5,616 nucleotides of DNA from Streptosporangiaceae bacterium (GTDB lineage: Bacteria; Actinomycetota; Actinomycetes; Streptosporangiales; Streptosporangiaceae). The stretch is taken from the NCBI GenBank assembly GCA_030050125.1, contig JASIJN010000085.1:1-5616 (forward strand), in the 5' to 3' direction. Both the position numbers and the translations under genes were made by a program. The notes under the pieces were generated by a model, which was given only the letters and a program-made list of their open reading frames with translations, searched no databases and was not told the DNA's origin. Below are positions 1-2,749 of the stretch, piece by piece. The number at the start of each line of letters is the position of its first letter. Within the stretch, counting starts at the first letter, position 1.

Positions 1-1035
1 GTCACCGGGGCGGCGACGGGTCTCGGCCATGCGCTCACGGTCCGGCTGGCCGCGTCGGCCAGGATCGGCCGGGTCGTCGCCATCGACGGACAGCGGGGCG
101 ATGCCACGGGCGTGACCTGGCGGGTCGTCGACGTCCGTGACCCGGCGCTGGCAGGCCGGCTGGCCGGGGTCGACGTTGTCGTGCACACCGACGTCAACCT
201 GGCGCCGGACGCGGACCAGCGCTCGCGCCGGGCGTTCAACGTCCGCGGCGCGCAGACCGTGCTGACCGCGGCGGCCGCGGGACGGGTCGGCCGGGTGGTG
301 CTGGTGACGAGCGCGATGGTCTACGGTGCCCGGCCGGACAACCCGGTCCCGCTGGACGAGTCGGCGCCGCTGGGCGCCGACCCGGACGGCAGCGTGGTCG
401 GCGACCTGCTGGAGATCGAGCATCTGGGGCGGCGCTCGCCGCAGGCCAACCGGGGCATGGCCATCACCGTCGTCCGTCCGGCCGCGCTGGTGGGCGAGGG
501 CGTGGACACCCTGATCACCCGGCATTTCGAGGCGCCGCGGCTGCTGGCCGTGAAGGGCTGCGCCCCGCGCTGGCAGTTCTGCCACGTCGATGACCTGGTC
601 AGCGCCCTGGAGCTGGCCGCGACGGGCGAGGTGACCGGCGCGCTCGCCGTCGGCTGCGACGGGTGGCTGGAGCAGGAGCGAGTCGAGGAAATCTCCGGGC
701 TGCGCCAGATCGAGCTTCCGGCCCGGCTGACGTTCGGCACCGCCCAGCGGCTGCACCGGGCCGGGATCACCCCGGCCCTGGTCACCGACCTGCACTTCGT
801 GGTGTACCCGTGGGTCGTCGACTGCGCGACGCTGCGGGAGGCCGGGTGGAAGCCCGCGTTCGACAACGAGACCGCCCTCCAGGTGCTGCTCGAGCAGCGC
901 GCCGGGCACCATGCGGTGGCGGGCCGCCGGCTGGACAAGAAGGACGCGACCATCACGGCGGCCGGCGCGACGGTCGCGGTCATCGGGACGGCGGCGATCG
1001 TGCGCGAGGTCCGGCGCCGGCGCCGGAGCACCTGA
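1..1035 (+). CDS. Atypical SDR / NAD-dependent epimerase-dehydratase-like protein, 5'-truncated, with hydrophobic-basic C-terminal tail
   Basis: The frame is open from base 1 to a TGA at 1033-1035, giving 344 visible residues. It starts directly at the first Rossmann strand (VTGAATGLG, residues 1-9), so probably only 5-10 N-terminal residues are missing. Other fold landmarks are the acidic end of strand 2 (AIDG, Asp29), DVRD (44-47), VVVH (59-62), FNVRG (79-83), VVLVTSAMVYG (99-109), VVRPAALVG (157-165) and FCHVDDL (193-199). This order is that of an extended SDR, and Asp29 suggests NAD(H) rather than NADP(H). The catalytic YxxxK is not recognisable: the expected place, about residues 132-136, reads SVVGDLLEIEH. 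The glycine motif is spaced TGxxxGxG, which is more usual in classical SDRs. The C-terminus has an Ala/Gly/Val-rich stretch (about 316-334) followed by RRRRR (338-342), possibly a membrane tail. The substrate is unknown. It may be a nucleotide-binding or regulatory SDR rather than an enzyme. Confidence 0.88.
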   Translation, partial: VTGAATGLGHALTVRLAASARIGRVVAIDGQRGDATGVTWRVVDVRDPALAGRLAGVDVVVHTDVNLAPDADQRSRRAFNVRGAQTVLTAAAAGRVGRVVLVTSAMVYGARPDNPVPLDESAPLGADPDGSVVGDLLEIEHLGRRSPQANRGMAITVVRPAALVGEGVDTLITRHFEAPRLLAVKGCAPRWQFCHVDDLVSALELAATGEVTGALAVGCDGWLEQERVEEISGLRQIELPARLTFGTAQRLHRAGITPALVTDLHFVVYPWVVDCATLREAGWKPAFDNETALQVLLEQRAGHHAVAGRRLDKKDATITAAGATVAVIGTAAIVREVRRRRRST

Positions 1036-1089
1036 CGTGGCGACGGCTGACGTGGCGGCTGGCGTGGCGGCGGCTGAGGTGGCGGCGGG
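1032..1089 (+). repeat. Degenerate 15-bp tandem repeat, about four units, in the SDR-moaE spacer
   Basis: Four head-to-tail copies start with CTGRSGTGGCG: 1032-1046 (CTGACGTGGCGACGG), 1047-1058 (a 12-base copy), 1059-1073 (CTGGCGTGGCGGCGG) and 1074-1089. Unit lengths are 15, 12, 15 and about 15, all multiples of three. The first copy contains the TGA stop of the upstream SDR gene. Read in that gene's frame, the later copies give TGA at 1048, TGG at 1060 and TGA at 1075. Replication slippage around the stop codon would explain this. No function is evident. Confidence 0.6.
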
Positions 1090-1098
1090 CGCGCACGA

Positions 1099-1104
1099 TA
1101 GCTT
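1099..1104 (+). promoter_or_regulatory. Candidate -10 box (TAGCTT) for a leaderless moaE transcript
   Basis: TAGCTT fits the actinobacterial housekeeping -10 pattern TANNNT. It ends six bases before GTG 1111, so a transcript starting at the usual distance would begin on that codon. No convincing -35 hexamer sits 16-19 bases upstream; that region is the tandem repeat. There is no Shine-Dalgarno sequence near 1105 or 1111, which agrees with a leaderless start. A 6-bp pattern with three free positions is weak evidence by itself. Confidence 0.35.
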
Positions 1105-1533
1105 GTGATCGTGGACATCGTGAGACTGGCCGAGCTGCGAGACGTCCCGCTGTCGGTGGACGAGGTGCTGAACGCGGTCTCGGACCCAGCCGCCGGGGGA
1201 GTGGCCCTGTTCGTCGGCGCCGTCCGGGAGGAGGATCACGGCCGCCGCGTGGTCCGGCTCGGTTACAGCGCCCACCCCTCGGCAGCGGCCGAACTGCGGC
1301 GGGTCGCCGAGAAGGCCGCGGCCACCCACGGCGCCACGGCGGTCGCCGCCGTGCACCGGGTCGGCGACCTCGCGGTCGGCGACCTCGCGGTGGTGGTGGC
1401 CGTGTCCTGCCCGCACCGCGCCGAGGCGTTCGACGCGTGCCGGGCGCTGATCGACGACCTGAAGTCCACGGTTCCGATCTGGAAGCACCAGGAGTACGCC
1501 AGCGGCGACAGCGAATGGGTCAACAGCGCGTAG
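1105..1533 (+). CDS. moaE: Molybdopterin synthase catalytic (large) subunit MoaE
   Basis: MoaE is the large subunit of molybdopterin synthase. With thiocarboxylated MoaD it inserts the two dithiolene sulfurs into cyclic pyranopterin monophosphate in the cytosol. The 142 residues match the usual MoaE length of about 150. Visible family signatures are ALFVGAVREEDHG (residues 34-46, Arg41), LGYSAHPSA (52-60), VHRVGDLAVGDLAVVVAVS (83-101), CPHRAEAFDACR (102-113, His104 and Arg105), and DDLKSTVPIWKHQEY (117-131). Lys120 and Lys127 correspond to the two active-site lysines of E. coli MoaE (Lys119 and Lys126), so the protein looks active. The tail ends in EWVNSA. The start is uncertain: GTG 1105, 1111 and 1120 are all in frame and none has a Shine-Dalgarno sequence. 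GTG 1111 is favoured if the transcript is leaderless. No moaD, moaA or moaC is in the window. The protease gene begins 9 bases after the stop. Confidence 0.95.
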   Translation: MIVDIVRLAELRDVPLSVDEVLNAVSDPAAGGVALFVGAVREEDHGRRVVRLGYSAHPSAAAELRRVAEKAAATHGATAVAAVHRVGDLAVGDLAVVVAVSCPHRAEAFDACRALIDDLKSTVPIWKHQEYASGDSEWVNSA

Positions 1534-1536
1534 TCT
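1531..1536 (+). promoter_or_regulatory. Candidate -10 box (TAGTCT) for a leaderless protease transcript, overlapping the moaE stop codon
   Basis: TAGTCT fits TANNNT, and its first three bases are the moaE stop codon TAG. It ends six bases before ATG 1543, the same geometry as the box before moaE. The bases between it and the ATG are pyrimidine-rich (TCCCCC at 1537-1542), and no Shine-Dalgarno sequence is present. Possible -35 resemblance (GCGACA, 1505-1510) is poor and too far away. Translational coupling to moaE is the alternative explanation for a start without a ribosome-binding site. Confidence 0.35.
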
Positions 1537-1542
1537 TCCCCC

Positions 1543-2574
1543 ATGTCCCGCCGAGCCGCGACGCTGCTGGTGGCAGCCGTCGGAGTCCTGATCGCGATCG
1601 TGGTCGCCGTGGTCGCGCCGGTGCCGTACGTGGCGCTGATGCCCGGGCCCACCCTGAACACCCTGGGTTCGCTCAGCGGCAAGCCGCTGATCCAGGTCAA
1701 GGGCCACCCGACCTACCCGGCCAAGGGCAATCTCAACATGGTGACCGTGTCCTTCCTCGGCGGGCCGGGCAGCAACTTCAACATCTTCGGGGCGCTGCGG
1801 GCCTGGCTGAACCCGAGCGACGCGGTGGTCCCGGAGTCCGAGATCTTCACGCCGGGGCAGAGCTCGCAGCAGGTGGCCAGGGAAGACACCGAGGAGATGG
1901 CCAACTCGCAGCAGACGGCCACCGCCGCGGCGTTCTGCCAGCTCAAGATCAATTTCAGCACCGTGGACACGGTCGAGGCGACAATCCCCGGCATGCCGGC
2001 CGCGGCCGCGCTGCGCCCGGGCGACGTCATCTCGGCGGTCGACGGCACGCCGGTGACCTGCCGGGCCGATGCCGGGACCCTGATCAAGGCGCGCAAGCCC
2101 GGCGCCCCCGTGGAACTGACCATTCTCCGGCACGGCACGACCGAGCACGTGCGGCTGGTGACGGCCAATGTCCAGGGCGTACCCGAGATCGGCGTGGAGG
2201 TCGTGGAGAGCTTCGTGTTCCCGTTCAACGTGACGATCAGCGTCGGGGATATCGGCGGCCCCAGCGCGGGGCTGATGTTCGCGCTCGGCATCATCGACAA
2301 GATCACCCCGGACAACCTGACCGGGGGCCGGTTCATCGCGGGCACCGGGGAGATCGAGGCCAACGGCACCGTGGAGCCGATCGGCGGGATCCAGCAGAAA
2401 ATGGCCGGGGCCCGCGCGGCCGGCGCCACCGTCTTCCTTACCCCGGCGGCGAATTGCCCGGACACAACGGGATCAGTGCCCGCCGGGCTGCGCCTGATCG
2501 AGGTAAGCTCCCTGGCCGGTGCCATCGCAGACCTTAACGCGCTGAAGGCGGGCAAGCCGGTTCCCTCCTGCTGA
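1543..2574 (+). CDS. Membrane-anchored PDZ and Lon-type (S16) serine protease, YlbL/DdcP family
   Basis: The 343-residue protein is close in length to Bacillus YlbL. Domain order: one N-terminal hydrophobic helix (about 8-28) after MSRR, probably an uncleaved signal anchor placing the rest outside the membrane; a conserved segment with MPGPTLNTLG (33-42); a PDZ domain (about 140-207) with PAAAALRPGDVISAVDGTPV; and a Lon protease domain (about 210-335). The catalytic Ser-Lys dyad is visible as Ser241 in GGPSAGLMFALGIIDK and Lys286 in PIGGIQQKMAGARAAG. There is no AAA+ ATPase, so proteolysis should not need ATP. In Bacillus the YlbL homologue (DdcP) removes the cell-division inhibitor YneA during DNA-damage recovery. 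That substrate cannot be assumed here. Cysteines occur at 132, 173, 305 and as the last residue, 343. ATG 1543 is the first start after the moaE stop and puts the anchor helix at the N-terminus. The UPF0182 gene follows after 175 bases. Confidence 0.93.
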   Translation: MSRRAATLLVAAVGVLIAIVVAVVAPVPYVALMPGPTLNTLGSLSGKPLIQVKGHPTYPAKGNLNMVTVSFLGGPGSNFNIFGALRAWLNPSDAVVPESEIFTPGQSSQQVAREDTEEMANSQQTATAAAFCQLKINFSTVDTVEATIPGMPAAAALRPGDVISAVDGTPVTCRADAGTLIKARKPGAPVELTILRHGTTEHVRLVTANVQGVPEIGVEVVESFVFPFNVTISVGDIGGPSAGLMFALGIIDKITPDNLTGGRFIAGTGEIEANGTVEPIGGIQQKMAGARAAGATVFLTPAANCPDTTGSVPAGLRLIEVSSLAGAIADLNALKAGKPVPSC

Positions 2575-2593
2575 ACGCCTCGCGTGCGGCGGG

Positions 2594-2605
2594 CGGGCCG
2601 GCCCG
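2594..2605. repeat. 12-bp perfect palindrome downstream of the protease gene
   Basis: CGGGCCGGCCCG is self-complementary and lies 20 bases after the protease stop codon. As RNA it could only form a 4-bp stem with a 4-base loop, and no T-tract follows, so it is not a convincing intrinsic terminator. In DNA this GC-rich, such palindromes arise easily by chance. Confidence 0.25.
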
Positions 2606-2621
2606 GCACCGGAATGGCTGC

Positions 2622-2648
2622 GGGAACCGAATCGGGTACCGGTAAGTT
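2622..2648 (+). promoter_or_regulatory. Candidate promoter of the UPF0182 gene: ECF-like GGGAAC-N18-GTT, overlapping a TANNNT box
   Basis: GGGAAC (2622-2627) and GTT (2646-2648) are separated by 18 bases. This resembles the GGAAY-N18/19-GTT pattern of SigR/SigH-type ECF sigma factors in actinobacteria. The same stretch contains TAAGTT (2643-2648), which fits a housekeeping -10 box, with no good -35. The palindrome TACCGGTA (2637-2644) lies between the two ECF-like elements. A start near 2655 would leave a leader of about 95 bases before GTG 2750. Both readings rest on short motifs and could be chance. Confidence 0.3.
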
Positions 2649-2657
2649 GCCGTCAGT

Positions 2658-2671
2658 GAATATGCGCATTC
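2658..2671. promoter_or_regulatory. AT-richer inverted repeat, possible operator
   Basis: GAATATGCGCATTC has GAAT/ATTC arms around a six-base centre and contains the perfect 8-bp palindrome ATGCGCAT (2662-2669). It is one of the few A/T-richer spots in the spacer and lies just after the candidate promoter, where a repressor could bind. No family-specific operator is recognised. Confidence 0.2.
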
Positions 2672-2737
2672 GCGTGCGGTGCCGGGGTGCAGTGCGCCCA
2701 GAACGCCGGGCCCGCTGCCGGGTGCCCGATGTGAGGT

Positions 2738-2748
2738 AAAGGGGGAGG
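2738..2748 (+). promoter_or_regulatory. Purine-rich ribosome-binding site of the UPF0182 gene
   Basis: AAAGGGGGAGG precedes GTG 2750 and is the only strong Shine-Dalgarno-like sequence before any start in this window. The perfect GGAGG (2744-2748) ends just one base before the GTG, which is too close for usual pairing. Pairing through AAAGGGGG (2738-2745, one mismatch to AAAGGAGG) leaves a normal 4-base gap. An in-frame TGA at 2732-2734 rules out an earlier start. The next in-frame GTG (2801) has no ribosome-binding site. Confidence 0.7.
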
Positions 2749-2749
2749 C

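Noticed and set aside
911..1108. A 65-codon frame whose C-terminal part is an Ala/Val repeat (DVATADVAAGVAAAEVAAG)
   Set aside because: Most of it overlaps the SDR in another frame, and the repeat portion is just the translation of the 15-bp DNA repeat. It has no ribosome-binding site or separate coding signal.
1360..1389. Perfect 15-bp direct repeat inside moaE, encoding VGDLA twice
   Set aside because: The residues fit the conserved MoaE segment (HRVGxLxxGDxxV), so it is explained by family sequence plus uniform codon choice rather than a recent insertion.
663..2537. A 624-codon plus-strand frame crossing the SDR, moaE and protease genes
   Set aside because: It spans three well-supported genes in the wrong frame, and its Arg/Gly-rich translation shows no domain. 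It reflects the scarcity of stop codons in GC-rich DNA.
1713..2669. A 318-codon minus-strand frame opposite the protease gene
   Set aside because: The plus strand encodes an intact PDZ-Lon protease with its Ser-Lys dyad. The minus-strand product has no recognisable motif.
2707..2728. Possible hairpin CGGGC/GCCCG just upstream of the UPF0182 ribosome-binding site
   Set aside because: The stem is only 5 bp with a 12-base loop, no T-run follows, and such stems are frequent in DNA this GC-rich. I see no riboswitch or attenuator pattern.
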